Assembly: GCA_001939145.1 (NCBI GenBank) | Contig: LSRX01000168.1 | Location: 206,343 to 270,342 of the forward strand | Source of the DNA: Symbiodinium microadriaticum | Taxonomy: Eukaryota; Sar; Dinophyceae; Suessiales; Symbiodiniaceae | Reading direction: 5' to 3' | Length of the DNA stretch: 64,000 nt | Shown here: piece after piece, positions 43,776-53,785 of the stretch | How positions within the stretch are numbered: the stretch's first letter is position 1 | Layout: every line of letters begins with the position of its first letter | Notes under the pieces: model-generated | Told to the model about the DNA's origin: nothing | Database searches by the model: none | Seen by the model: the letters and a program-made list of their open reading frames with translations, nothing else | Made by a program: the position numbers and the translations under genes

Positions 43776-43890
43776 CCGCGAGGGTCCATATATGTACTTT
43801 AAGCATAGAACTAGGTCCCCAAAACCATCACAAGGATGGTGTTTTGAGACTTAAGTCCATAATGGTAGTGGAAATGGACCCTCTGGGTAG
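43776..43890. mobile_element. MITE-like element, family C, copy 5
   Basis: Ends GCGAGGGTCCATATATGTA and GAAATGGACCCTCTGGGT. The centre is GGTCCCCAAAACCATCACAA, GGATGG and AGTCCATAATGG. Confidence 0.75.
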
Positions 43891-43967
43891 CTAGACCCCT
43901 AAACCCCGAAACCCGTAAATCCTGAGCCCTATTGAACACTAAGCCCTGAAAGAGTCTAACCCACCAA

Positions 43968-44082
43968 CCTAATATATATGGGGCCTTAATAATTAGAATA
44001 GGGTTTGGGGACCATTATACTATAATTATAGCAAGGAACCCCCCAAAATAATATAGGTAGTTATTAAGGCCCCTATATTACC
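43968..44082. mobile_element. MITE-like element, family E, copy 6
   Basis: Ends TAATATATATGGGGCC and GGCCCCTATATTA. The interior is TTAATAATTAGAATAGGG, ACTATAATTATAGCAAGG and AATAATATAGGTAGTTATTA. The best reference copy of family E. Confidence 0.8.
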
Positions 44083-44100
44083 CGCTGGAGCCTCGTGTCG

Positions 44101-44216
44101 TGCCCTAAACCCTAAACCCCGAAACCCCTAAGCCCTAAAACCCCAAAACCCCTAAACCCTAAACCCCTAAACCCCTAAACCCCAAAACCCTAGACCCTAA
44201 ACCCTAAAACCCAGTG
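44101..44216. repeat. CCCTAAA/CCCCTAAA telomere-like array
   Basis: Dense array over about 115 bp directly beside family E copy 6. Confidence 0.9.
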
Positions 44217-45126
44217 CATGTGGCATTTGGTGATTCTCGGCACCCCAAACTCCATAAGCCCTAAACATACTGGTTGCTCTACTTGGCCTTCGCCTGCGTC
44301 CCATGGTCCCAACATTTCCCGACTTACGGGGAAGAAGTTTTGGGCTTAAGAGCTTCGGGCTTGGTGTGAGAAACACATGAAGTCTCTGTCCAAGAAAAGT
44401 CTTTTGATACCTTGATCTCGCAAACCCCCACAACGGCAAACGATGTGCATATCGCCGGGGTGGACGACAGTGAGCCATTGTATGTCACACTTATGCAACT
44501 GGGATTCGGGACCAAAGAAAGCGGAGCGCCTCAACCTATCATTCTCGGATGTAGAAACGGTCACACCTCTCTTTTTTGTTCTGTTCCTCTCCGTATATCT
44601 ACCTGCCTTCTGATCTATTCGTCAAGTAGCCAAATACCAATCTACCAATGGTGTCTGCTACACTATACCCATCGTACTGCATTGCCTGGCTGTCTTACCC
44701 AGCTATCTGTCCGTGTATTTGTGCAAGGGGACTGCACACTTTTCAGATGCATCAACGCCCAAGCCTTAAACCCAAGGCCCCACCTAACCCTAAACCCCAA
44801 ACGCCTCGACCGAACACCCGGTCACGTTCAAGCATAGGTAGTGGCACAATGCTTCTGCCCGGTGCTCTGAATGTCAAAATGATGAAATTCAAGAAAGTGC
44901 GGGCAAACAGTGGGGGTAACTATGACTCTCACTTACATTAAAGTGGCGAAATGCCTTGTCAGACTTTTTGCGGCGTCGGTTCTAAACTGCACAACGAGGA
45001 CAAACGAACAGGTTTTTTTGGGTGAGTTCCTGGGATTGGTGGAGGGTAGAAGCTGCTCGACCCCACAGCATCCTAACACACTGAAAGCTGACGTTTCGGA
45101 TCTAGAGGTTCGGGTTTATGACTTGC
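44217..45126. other. Gene-free stretch
   Basis: Overlapping open frames at 44197-44941 on both strands have no recognisable motif. A CCCTAAACC patch is at about 44787. No element recognised. Confidence 0.4.
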
Positions 45127-45216
45127 CCCTAAGGGTCCAAGTATTCATTATTCAAGGACTTTGGGGCCTTTACGGGTACCCAAAACCATAAAGAAGGACT
45201 ACTTGGACCCTTAGGG
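45127..45216. mobile_element. MITE, family H, copy 3, with TGC duplication
   Basis: 90 bp with ends CCCTAAGGGTCCAAGTA and TACTTGGACCCTTAGGG, perfect over 14 or more bases. It is flanked by TGC at 45124-45126 and 45217-45219. The best preserved copy of the family. Confidence 0.88.
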
Positions 45217-46700
45217 TGCGGTTTAGGGATTGGGGCTTATGGGTTCAGCATTCAAGTTCAAGTTCAAGTGATGGGGTGTAGGATGAGGGGTGTGCGCTTC
45301 AGAGAGTCGGGTTCACGGCTGAGGGTGGAGGGAGTCTAGATTTGGCAAACCCTAGCCTACCTATAGTCTCCATTATAGTTCCTTTCAATCGGCTTAACCA
45401 GGCTTTTTTGGGGACTACAACGCAACCCCGAAAAGGAGCTCCAACGGCGAGTTTACCCAGACCTAGACCCTTAAATGCAGTACCATTTGTTTGGAGACAA
45501 AGAAACCCAAATAAAACTACAATGGCTACTACAAGTATAGCAACAAATCACAAAAGTGCCTTGTGGACCACGGCCGCCATGGCCATTGGCATGAAGGCCT
45601 TCACACGCACGACACTCCCCCATAGCTCTGAGGGTTTAGGGTTTAGGCATCTATGGCCCGACAAAATACTGCACACTTGACAGCGGACTTTGTTGACCCT
45701 CCGCCCCCCCTCGCGGCGAAGCAAAACGGGCTAGCTTACATCATTCGTGAAGCTGATGCCAAAGCCTGGGAATTCTGGGGCTGCGTGTCGTGCTTCGTTG
45801 CATAACTTGATTCCCCCTCCAACATATGGGAGGTTGTATACGAGACCAGTGAGAAGTGTGATACGATTATTACTATCGTAACGTCTATGTGACAACTATG
45901 GGATACTAGTAATGCAGGGAACGTGCCGCTTTTCACGTGGTATTATTGCTCAGAGCATCAATATGAAAACAAATACTGACCTCAAAAAGCATTCTGAAGC
46001 AAATGCGTTCGTTCACTGAAGACCTCACCTGTGTGGCCTGAACGTGTACCCGTTTTTTTTCGAAGCAATGCACCTGCTTCACGCACAGCCCGGCCGAGGC
46101 GGACGACGCGAAGCGTTTAACATTACTGTGTCATTTCGACCCTTCGGATCAAGTCTGCAAGCCTCGCGGTAATTTGGGGGCGTAAGGCCCTAGAACCCTA
46201 TGCCCTGAAGTTAGGGTTTAGGGTAATCAGAATAGTGTGTTTCGGTGTACGCCATGCACCAACTAAGTAAATAAAGGAAACCCACCAGGAACAATATTAA
46301 AACATAGGCCATGATAATAGTGATCACAGCAGAAATGGCAGTAATCATATGGCCTTACCCCCAGGCGGATTAGGCGGGGGCTTGTGAGGCGTACAGGAGA
46401 GCCCTTAGTACCGCCTCGGTTTACGGTTTAAGGATTTCAGAAACTCGAAATCTGTAGGATTCGAGGGGCAGGAGAAAGCGGGATGCCTTACCAGCACCCT
46501 AAACCTAACCTTCAACCCAACATCATTCCTACGGCCCTAAACCACTTAAACGCCGCAAACACGGAGCCACGAAGGGACGGCAGCCACTGCGGCCACACCT
46601 GGCAGACCCGTTCAGGATTTAGGATTCGTGGCCTTAGGTGTCGGGCTCTCTGTTCTGGCAGCACAAGCAGCAAGAACCCCAAGCCACAAGAGAGTAGTCT
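45217..46700. other. Gene-free stretch
   Basis: The 112-codon frame at 45342-45680 (+) is threonine/alanine-rich and ends in a telomere-like patch. It has no domain and is not called. One poly-C run lies near 45704. Confidence 0.4.
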
Positions 46701-46760
46701 ATAGGGTTTAGGGTTTAGGGTTTAGGAGAGAGAGAGCGAGAGAGAGAGAGAGAGAGAGGG
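46701..46760. repeat. TTTAGGG block followed by GA microsatellite
   Basis: Three TTTAGGG units at about 46704-46724, then about 15 GA units with one CGAG interruption. Confidence 0.9.
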
Positions 46761-47174
46761 GTGGTCACCAGAGTTAAAGCTTGGCTTAGGGTTTATCGAG
46801 TTTGAGCGTTGTCTCACTCATCCCTAGAAATAGCAAAACCTATGCTACACTGCCACCCTTAAACCCAACCCCCGCAGACCCCAAACCCTGAATCCCCAAA
46901 AGACAGGACACTGCCTTACACTGCCATCGCCTGAGGTTTCGTAAGGTCTTAGGATGAACCTTAAAAAAGGCATGGTTTTGTCACCCTGCCAAACCGCCAG
47001 GTTGCGGCAGCTTAGGATGACATGGGGTCCTGAATACTTTGAGCACAGTGGTGGGGTACATTAAGACTACAAAAGCCACTCTTCGAACAGGCCCCTGTGT
47101 GGCATTTCCTGGAGACGCCCCTAAAGCTGTAAACTACAGAAGGTTTCGTGTTACTTGTGGCATATGCCAATTCC

Positions 47175-47480
47175 CCAAGGGTCCATGTGCCCATACAGCA
47201 TATACTTGGGCCTTTGAGCACTCCACATATAGGTACCCAAAGTACAGGGTAGTTCTCTAAATTCGGGTCCCTCTTCGGGTCCTTTGTATATGGGCGCCGT
47301 AGTCTTTTAGCGACCTAAAAGGGACCCCAATTTAGAGTACTGCCCATATAGAACCCTGGTGCACTTAAAGGTACCCTATAGAAACCCTTATATCATATGT
47401 ACCCTTATAGACACCGAAGAGGCCCCTTTTAGGGCCCCAAGTTAGAGAACTGCCCATATAAGTTCATGGAACCCTGAGGA
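47175..47480. mobile_element. Nested MITE complex (family O split by family D elements)
   Basis: A family O left part (CCAAGGGTCCATGTGCCCAT, ATATACTTGGGCCTTTGAG) runs into a full family D element at about 47247-47350 (GGTAGTTCTCTAAATTCGGG and CCAATTTAGAGTACTGCCC). After about 75 bp a second family D right end follows (about 47424-47460, AGTTAGAGAACTGCCCATAT). The O right end may be GTTCATGGAACCCTGAGG. Confidence 0.55.
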
Positions 47481-47525
47481 GTCGGGAGTCTTCAACCAGC
47501 CTCCCAGTTCTGGGTTGGGAGGCAC

Positions 47526-47700
47526 CCAACGGGTCCTAAGGTTTAGGGTTTGGGGATTAGGAGTTTAGGGTTTAGGGGTTTTGGGTTTTAGGGTTTATGG
47601 GAAATACTTGCCCAAACCATAGAGACCATAATAAGACACAGAAAACGCATAAAAAAACCCTGCACTCTACTTTGGAGCTAGGGTTGGCCTGGACTCCAAA
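47526..47700. mobile_element. MITE-like element, family J, copy 5, split by telomere-like insert
   Basis: The J left end AACGGGTCCTAA is separated from TATGGGAAATACTTGCCC by about 59 bp of TTTAGGG-type repeat (about 47539-47597). Other J copies have only GTACTGT at that point. Beyond it come ACCATAGAGACCATAATAAG and CTGCACTCTACTTTGGA. Confidence 0.6.
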
Positions 47701-47756
47701 CAACCTACCCCATTAAATTCAGGACGTATTTCCGGAAGCCATAATAGGGACCCTAG

Positions 47757-47858
47757 GCCCTAAACCCTGAACCCCTAAACCCTATAAGCCCTAAACCCCT
47801 AAACCCTAAACCCCTAAACCCCTAAACCCTGAACCCTGAACCCCAAACCCTGAAAAGG
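47757..47858. repeat. CCCTAAA-type telomere-like array
   Basis: CCCTAAA, CCCCTAAA and CCCTGAA units over about 95 bp. Confidence 0.88.
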
Positions 47859-48511
47859 AAGGTCGTATAGGGCCCAGGTAGGCTTCAGAGGTTCGGGGCT
47901 TACGGGTTTAGGCTTTACGGAGTCGGGAGATCAGTGATGAGCCGATAAGCCGCTAGAGTTTTTAGGGTTCAGGGTTTAGGGGTCGTGGGGTTGCAAATAC
48001 ATAAGTCAACCCTGAGATCAGCAGTCGTAGTCCTGCCCCAAACCCAAAACCCCTAAACCCTATAGCTTTAAACTTCGGGACCTGGGTTTACGGGTTTAAC
48101 ATTCAGGGGCCTACCGGTACCCAGGTTTACCGTATTCAGGCTTTGCTGAAGGGTTATGAGCTGAAGGTTCGAGTTTTGGAAACTGCATATAGGAGCACCT
48201 CAAACTAATGAGCTCTTGGCCCCATCGCTTTGGCATGAACCCTACGCCCTAATCAGCCCTTGAAAGCATTAGATCCTTATAGGGTTTATGAGATACTCGC
48301 GTTTAGCGATAATTATAACTATGCCTGAATGGCTTTTTGCTCAAGCCTTCCCTCTGAAGCCCCAAAACCCCAAAACCCTGAAATCCCTAAGCCCTAAACC
48401 CCAAAACCCTGAAATGCTACGGGTCCGATGTACGCAGGATTCCTCTCAGGGTGCCTCCAAGGGGTTCCCTCGATCAAGTGTTCACCGCAAAGGTTTTTGA
48501 GGTATAGGGTC
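47859..48511. other. Gene-free stretch
   Basis: Scattered telomere-like words (47965, 48040, 48360-48415). Nothing else recognised. Confidence 0.5.
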
Positions 48512-48608
48512 CATGTGCTGATGGCACCATATGCCTTGACCCTAACGTACCTATACAGGGAGCACGTTGAGACCAAAGTATATACTAAAGAAGTACCTGG
48601 ACCCTGAA
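48508..48608. mobile_element. MITE-like element, family O, copy 3
   Basis: Ends TAGGGTCCATGTGCTGA and GTACCTGGACCCTGA. The interior is CTAACGTACCTATACAGGGA and AGACCAAAGTATATACTAAA. Confidence 0.6.
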
Positions 48609-48811
48609 CTAAGGCTTTGCGAAACCTTACACCACGCCTGCGCCGCAGTGCTCTTTTGACAGGTGCAGCGGTTCACTGAACTCGCCAGCGTCTCAAGCAT
48701 AGAATGGCCACGGCACTGTAAACAAGCAGAGATACACAGTTTCTCGAAGTATTATCATTCGACCGCTGCTACTTAAGTTTCTGCTACAGCTGACATACTC
48801 TCGGATCAGAC

Positions 48812-48867
48812 TCCTACTGCTGCTGCTACTGCTACTGCTACTGCTACTGCTACTGCTACTGCTACTG

Positions 48868-48909
<42 letters not shown>

Positions 48910-48912
48910 CTA
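48812..48912 (+). repeat. TGCTAC / TAC microsatellite
   Basis: About nine CTGCTA units followed by about twelve CTA units. Confidence 0.93.
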
Positions 48913-49371
48913 CTCTTGCTGCGCAGGCTACTGCTACTGCGATTACCTCTGCTGCAGCGGCCATCTGAAGATCTGCACGTTGTTCGAACCCGTCTGGAAG
49001 TGAAGATTGCTCCTTGGTTGCTTAGGCTTTAGGGTTCAGGGTGTTGGCTTGGCTTTTCGAAATCAGGGTTCCGGGTTTTGGGCTTTATAGAATAGCCGTC
49101 ATATTCACAATAGGGTTCTGGAGGTATCTCAGAGTATGGTATACACTGAAACAACCGCAAAAAATTTTCTTCCCAAGTATTCAGGCAGGCAGTTCAGAGT
49201 TCAGGCTTTGTAGGGTTTAGAAAACTGAAGGGGTTCCTATGTGCAGCAATATAGAATGTAGGGGGTTTAGGGTTTAGGGCTTCGGGTTTAGGGTATATAG
49301 GATGTACGGGTTTAATATTATCTTCAGTGATGGTATACGTACAACAAGTCACCCTAAGGAACAGTGTCATG

Positions 49372-49472
49372 TGGGTGCTTCTCTAAATTAGGGTCCCTGT
49401 CCCCAATATAGTACGGCACCCTTATAAAACGGACCCTAAAAGGGACCCTAATTTAGAGAACTACCCATTTAA
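49372..49472. mobile_element. MITE-like element, family D, copy 6
   Basis: Ends GGGTGCTTCTCTAAATTAGG and CTAATTTAGAGAACTACCC. The centre is CCCCAATATAGTACGGCACC and CTTATA. Confidence 0.78.
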
Positions 49473-49627
49473 CTATTCGGACTTCTACGTTAGGGTTGAG
49501 ATTCAAGTTGTGCTTGCTCCCTGGTAGCCTGGGCCCATGATTCTCGAAACAAGTGCCCCGGCACAAAGAAATATACAACACCATCACATTCGGATTCAGG
49601 GCTTGTGCTACTGCTCCAAATCTGTTT

Positions 49628-49741
49628 CCCAGGTTCTCCAGTAGCACCTTCATAATCAGGGTACCCTTTGTCCTGTTATTTGGTTTTAATCAGGGGAACC
49701 CAGAAAGGAAAAGTGCCAAAGGCTACTACTTAGGGGTTCAA
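49628..49741. mobile_element. MITE-like element, family I, copy 3
   Basis: It contains CCCAGGTTCTCCAGTAGCAC, CAGGGTACCCTTTGTCCT, TCAGGGGAACCC and GGCTACTACTTAGGGGTTC. Confidence 0.65.
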
Positions 49742-49921
49742 GGATTAGGCAGGCTTGGTGAGGTTGAAGCCTTCTTTAGGACGCCCAGGGCAGTACCTCA
49801 CTCAGTCTGGATTCAGTCTTGAAGCCATAAACGGGCGAATGCTTGCAGTAGAAAGGGTTTGGGACATAGTCTACCGCAATTGGAGGAAGCTTTGGACCGT
49901 GTAAAGCCATTGAAACTTCAT

Positions 49922-50043
49922 CATATAGCGGCCTTCATACATGTAAGAGGTTTGGGGTTTAGGGTTTACTTTCGGGGTATATTGTACCACGTTTCTAAGT
50001 GGAGCCCTAGGAATCTTCATGTGTTTCTAAACCTTTAGGCCCC
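49922..50043. mobile_element. MITE-like element, family E, diverged copy with telomere-like words
   Basis: It contains GCGGCCTTCATACATGTAAG, then GGTTTGGGGTTTAGGGTTTA, then TCGGGGTATATTGTACCA. The middle telomere-like stretch is longer than in other E copies and may be an insert. Confidence 0.45.
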
Positions 50044-50935
50044 TTTTGCCCTAGACCCCCAACCACCCACTGAGCTATACCCCCAGATACCCACTGTTAA
50101 GGACCATAGCGGCTCTATCAAAGGCCACTTGGGGGGGTCCTGGTATAGTACTTTCTCTTCCCCAATAACCAAGCCCAAAAATAGACCAAACATCTAAGGC
50201 CATAAAGCTTGAAGTTCTCCGATCGGCTACCTAAATCGTAGTAAGCCCTAAACCCTAAAACCCTGAACCCCTGAACCCTAAACCCAAAATCCTAAACCCG
50301 AGTACTGCAACCAGGTTGCAAGTGTGCCAAGCTCGAGCCCATGGTCCTTGGAATCGAGGCCTTGCAATCCCCAGCATGGGGCATCCGACACCAACCCTTC
50401 AACCCCCAAACCTAAACCCCTAAACCCCTAAACCCTTAAACCCCTAAATCCCTGAACCTAAATCCCAGCCGTACACCTCCAAGGTCTCTCAGCCCCCCTG
50501 AGACCCTCGAAGCCCCTGAACCTAATCTTAGCCCTGATCCTCCAAGGTCTCTAAACCCCCTAAACCCTAAACCCTAACCCCCTTAGTCCCTCAAGCTCGA
50601 AGACCCGCCTTGCCCGCAATGCCCACGTAGAAATGGGCCTCTCTTCTTCAATAGGGTTTAGGGTTTAGGGGCTTGAGGGCCCGAAAAGCTCAAAAAAGTT
50701 GAGGACAGACCAAATACATAAGGGCAACAAGCTTAAAACTTTCTAAGACAGTCTAAATACAAGACAAAAAGGCCCACAAAGCTTAGGGGTTTATAGGGTC
50801 TAAAGTTCTAAACCCTAAACCCTAAACCCCTAAAAGTTCTTCCATTGGCGATCCAAGGGGCCGGGTCCATGGTCTGGGCGTTCTGTGCGACGCACGCAGC
50901 CCATGTGTTGAAGTCCCAGGAAGCCTCAGTCTAGG
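50044..50935. other. Gene-free stretch with CCCTAAA patches
   Basis: CCCTAAA-type patches lie at about 50245-50300, 50400-50465, 50545-50600 and 50808-50830. The rest is unremarkable. Confidence 0.55.
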
Positions 50936-51308
50936 GTTTAGGGGTTTAGGGTTTGGGGATTAGGGGTTTAGGGTTTTGGGTCTTAGGGTTTAGGGATTAG
51001 GGGTTTAGGGTTTAGGGATTAGGGGTTTAGGGTTTTGGGTCTTAGGGTTTAGGGATTAGGGGTTTAGGGTTTAGGGATTAGGGGTTTAGGGTTTTGGGTC
51101 TTAGGGTTTAGGGATTAGGGGTTTAGGGTTTAGGGATTAGGGGTTTAGGGTTTTGGGTCTTAGGGTTTAGGGATTAGGGGTTTAGGGTTTAGGGATTAGG
51201 GGTTTAGGGTTTTGGGTCTTAGGGTTTAGGGATTAGGGGTTTAGGGTTTAGGGATTAGGGGTTTAGGGTTTTGGGTCTTAGGGTTTAGGGATTAGGGGTT
51301 TAGGGTTT
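50936..51308 (+). repeat. 59-bp tandem array of TTTAGGG variants
   Basis: A unit containing GGGTTTTGGGTCTTAGGG, then TTTAGGGATTAGGGG twice, repeats every 59 bp (GGGTTTTGGG at 50971 and 51030, and so on). About six copies are present up to the gap. Copies look identical. Confidence 0.95.
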
Positions 51309-51651
51309 NNNNNNNNNNNNNNNNNNNNNNNNNNNNNNNNNNNNNNNNNNNNNNNNNNNNNNNNNNNNNNNNNNNNNNNNNNNNNNNNNNNNNNNNNNNN
51401 NNNNNNNNNNNNNNNNNNNNNNNNNNNNNNNNNNNNNNNNNNNNNNNNNNNNNNNNNNNNNNNNNNNNNNNNNNNNNNNNNNNNNNNNNNNNNNNNNNNN
51501 NNNNNNNNNNNNNNNNNNNNNNNNNNNNNNNNNNNNNNNNNNNNNNNNNNNNNNNNNNNNNNNNNNNNNNNNNNNNNNNNNNNNNNNNNNNNNNNNNNNN
51601 NNNNNNNNNNNNNNNNNNNNNNNNNNNNNNNNNNNNNNNNNNNNNNNNNNN
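51309..51651. other. Assembly gap, 343 N
   Basis: The run of N separates a G-rich array on the left from a C-rich array on the right. The size may be an estimate. Confidence 1.
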
Positions 51652-51813
51652 AAAACCCTAAACCCCCCAAATCCCAAAACCCTAAACCCCCCAAATCCCA
51701 AAACCCTAAACCCCCCAAATCCCAAAACCCTAAACCCCCCAAGTCCCAAAACCCTAAACCCCCAAATCCCAAAACCCTAAACCCCCAAATCCCAAAACCC
51801 TAAACCCCCAAGA
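51652..51813 (-). repeat. 24-bp tandem array (C-rich strand)
   Basis: The unit AAAACCCTAAACCCCCCAAA plus TCCC repeats about six to seven times. The last copies have lost one C. It is opposite in strand to the 59-bp array across the gap. Confidence 0.93.
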
Positions 51814-51896
51814 GTGCGAAGCCAGGTTACCCAATGGCTTGCTGCCGCTGCCGCCTTCCAGACCTCGCGCTACAAACACAAGCACTACCCTAAAAC

Positions 51897-52027
51897 CTCA
51901 CTTGGAGGCCCAAGGGACTTCGTGAGTAGGTTCTAAGTCGAGTTATAAGTACCCTTAAATGGAGTTAACCCAATTTTTTCCCTACTTTTAGCCGACTTTC
52001 TAAGTCCCTGGGCCTCTAAGTAAGGGC
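51897..52027. mobile_element. MITE-like element, family M, copy 1
   Basis: Inverted ends CTTGGAGGCCCAAGGGACTT and AAGTCCCTGGGCCTCTAAG. The interior is GTTATAAGTACCCTTAAA and AACCCAATTT. A better copy lies in the palindrome (57734-57870). Confidence 0.75.
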
Positions 52028-52046
52028 TACACTTGCCGAACCAATG

Positions 52047-52144
52047 CCCACCGAGAGGCTCCTTGGTTGCTCCTCTTTGGGATTACCTTCTAGGATCCTA
52101 AATATATAAACCACAAAAAGGAACTACCATGGAGCCTATGGGTA
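52047..52144. mobile_element. MITE-like element, family A, copy 6
   Basis: It contains GAGAGGCTCCTTGGTTGCTC, TTTGGGATTACC, AGGATCCTAAATATATAAAC and CCATGGAGCCTATGGG. It begins 20 bp after family M copy 1. Confidence 0.75.
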
Positions 52145-52299
52145 AACCCTAAACCCTGAACTTAGCCCTCAGAAACCCGCTTGCACCACGCACGGATCTG
52201 AATCCGAGCTGCACGGCACCTAAGCCCTGCCAGGGCCCCTTAACACAAGAGAAGTAGGGGGAGCGGGCAGTCAGTGTGAGGTGATTGTTTATGCTTACT

Positions 52300-52565
52300 A
52301 TAGTATAGCCCTAGAGGTCCAATCTGCTGGCAATCTGCTATTCCCTAAAATGCTAACCTAGATCACGAAACAAAACAGATTGTAACAGCAAAGAACAGAA
52401 CATAAAATACAATAACACAATCGAATACACTATAGTAGATTATGATGCAGCGAAATACAACATCCTTCATGTAGTATAGCAATTACAGCATAATACAATA
52501 TCACTCACTATAGGAAACCGAAACAGGAACTGATACACGTAACTGGAATTCTTGGCTCACTTAGA
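52300..52565. other. AT-rich stretch free of telomere-like words
   Basis: About 250 bp rich in A and AATACAATAAC-type sequence, unlike its surroundings. CACTATAGTAG and TCACTATAGG recur. Nothing is recognised in it. Confidence 0.5.
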
Positions 52566-52871
52566 AGCAAAGCCCTAAACCCATAAACCCTAAACCACTA
52601 AACCCCTAAATTCCTAAACCCTACACCTTAAACCCAACAGCACTTAACCCCTAAATCCTGAAAACCTCTGGCCGGGACATCCTTCGCATGCGAACGAGGA
52701 CGATGCTTTCAGAAGTTTAGAGTTACAGGGTTCAGGGTTTAGGAGCTGTGGGTTTAGGGTTTGGGGGCTTAGAGTTTAGGGTTTAGGGTCTAGGGGTTAA
52801 GATGTTTAGGGTTTGGCGGTTTAGAGGTCAGGTTTTCATGATATGTGATGCCAAGCTTTAAATGCCATATC
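52566..52871. repeat. Two facing telomere-like patches
   Basis: CCCTAAA-type words at about 52572-52650 and TTTAGGG-type words at about 52728-52830. Confidence 0.75.
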
Positions 52872-53138
52872 CTATAGACCTTGATGGCGATCCGATAACA
52901 AACGCATGCTCGCAAGTTGCAAGCGATCGTTTAGGTCTCCGAACTTACGCCTTTGCTCGGTGCTTCTAGGGCCATAGCTACAGTGTTCCAGAAGGCTGCG
53001 AACACCGAAATCAACTGACCCTAAATTCAAACGCGAGCAAGTTGCGGGACTTTGGGAGCTGCAGTCTTGGACAAATCCGGTGATCGCCGTGACCAACGTG
53101 GGGTCGAAGCCTCTCCCAAAGGCAAAGGGTCCCAGCAT
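52872..53138 (-). other. Unrecognised open stretch
   Basis: An 88-codon frame without repeats and with ordinary composition (for example GFDPTLVTAITGFVQDCS and RRKFGDLNDRLQLASMRLL). No family is recognised and no flanking signal is seen. It could be a gene relic or chance. Confidence 0.2.
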
Positions 53139-53230
53139 TCACTTATATTTATGATGATTTGGGGAAATATCCGCCAAACCAGTACCCAGGATTTCTTTGT
53201 GGTGACGGGTCCATACGAAAAGGATTAAGG
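53139..53230. mobile_element. Family J-like fragment
   Basis: TGATTTGGGGAAATATCCGCC, AACCAGTACCCAGGA resembles the right part of family J (GGGAAGTATCTCCC, CAGTACCTAGGA). Confidence 0.4.
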
Positions 53231-53295
53231 TTTAGGGTTTTTTTTTCGAGCTGCTTGTTTGAGGGATCCATAAGGCCTTAGGTCTGCAATGGATC

Positions 53296-53432
53296 AGGGT
53301 CTTAGGGTTTAGAGTTTAGGGTTTAGGGTTTAGGGTTTAGTGTTTAGGGTTTGGGGTTTTTAGGGGTTTGGGGGGTTTAGGGTTTAGGGTTTAGGGTTTA
53401 GGGTTTAGTGTTTAGGGTTTGGGGTTTAGGGT
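53296..53432 (+). repeat. TTTAGGG array with an internal duplicated block
   Basis: A block of four TTTAGGG units followed by TTTAGTGTTTAGGGTTTGGG occurs twice, at about 53310-53355 and 53384-53430. Confidence 0.88.
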
Positions 53433-53639
53433 CTATATAAGGCTACTACAAGGGATATTATGAGCTTGAACTTGAGCTTTACAACGCTTTGCACTCCAAA
53501 GCTGTTTCTTCAAGGGTCAAAGTCTACAGTTAGCAGTTTTCTAGGTTAGAACTTGGGAGCGGGAGCGTATCACATGATTATGGAGTACTTGGACCGGTAA
53601 GCTTGAGGATCAAAGATCCGGCTTTGTGGGGTTCAAGGG

Positions 53640-53785
53640 TGTAGGGTTAAGGGTTTAGGTGATTGTTCTAGGGTTTAGAGTTTAGGGTTTAGGTGCTTTT
53701 TTGGGGTTTAGGGTTTAGGTGTTCTTTTAGGGTTTAGGTGTTCTTTTGGGGTTTCGGGTTTAGGGTTTAGGATTGAGGGCTTAGT
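53640..53785 (+). repeat. TTTAGGTGTTCTTTTGGGG tandem
   Basis: Four or so units of GGGTTTAGGTGNTCTTTT joined by TTTAGGG words. Confidence 0.8.

Noticed and set aside
45342-45680. 112-codon frame (+)
   Set aside because: Composition is threonine/alanine-rich, it ends in a telomere-like patch, and there is no motif.
51278-51772. 164- and 149-codon frames on the minus strand
   Set aside because: They span the 343-N gap and telomere-like tandem repeats.
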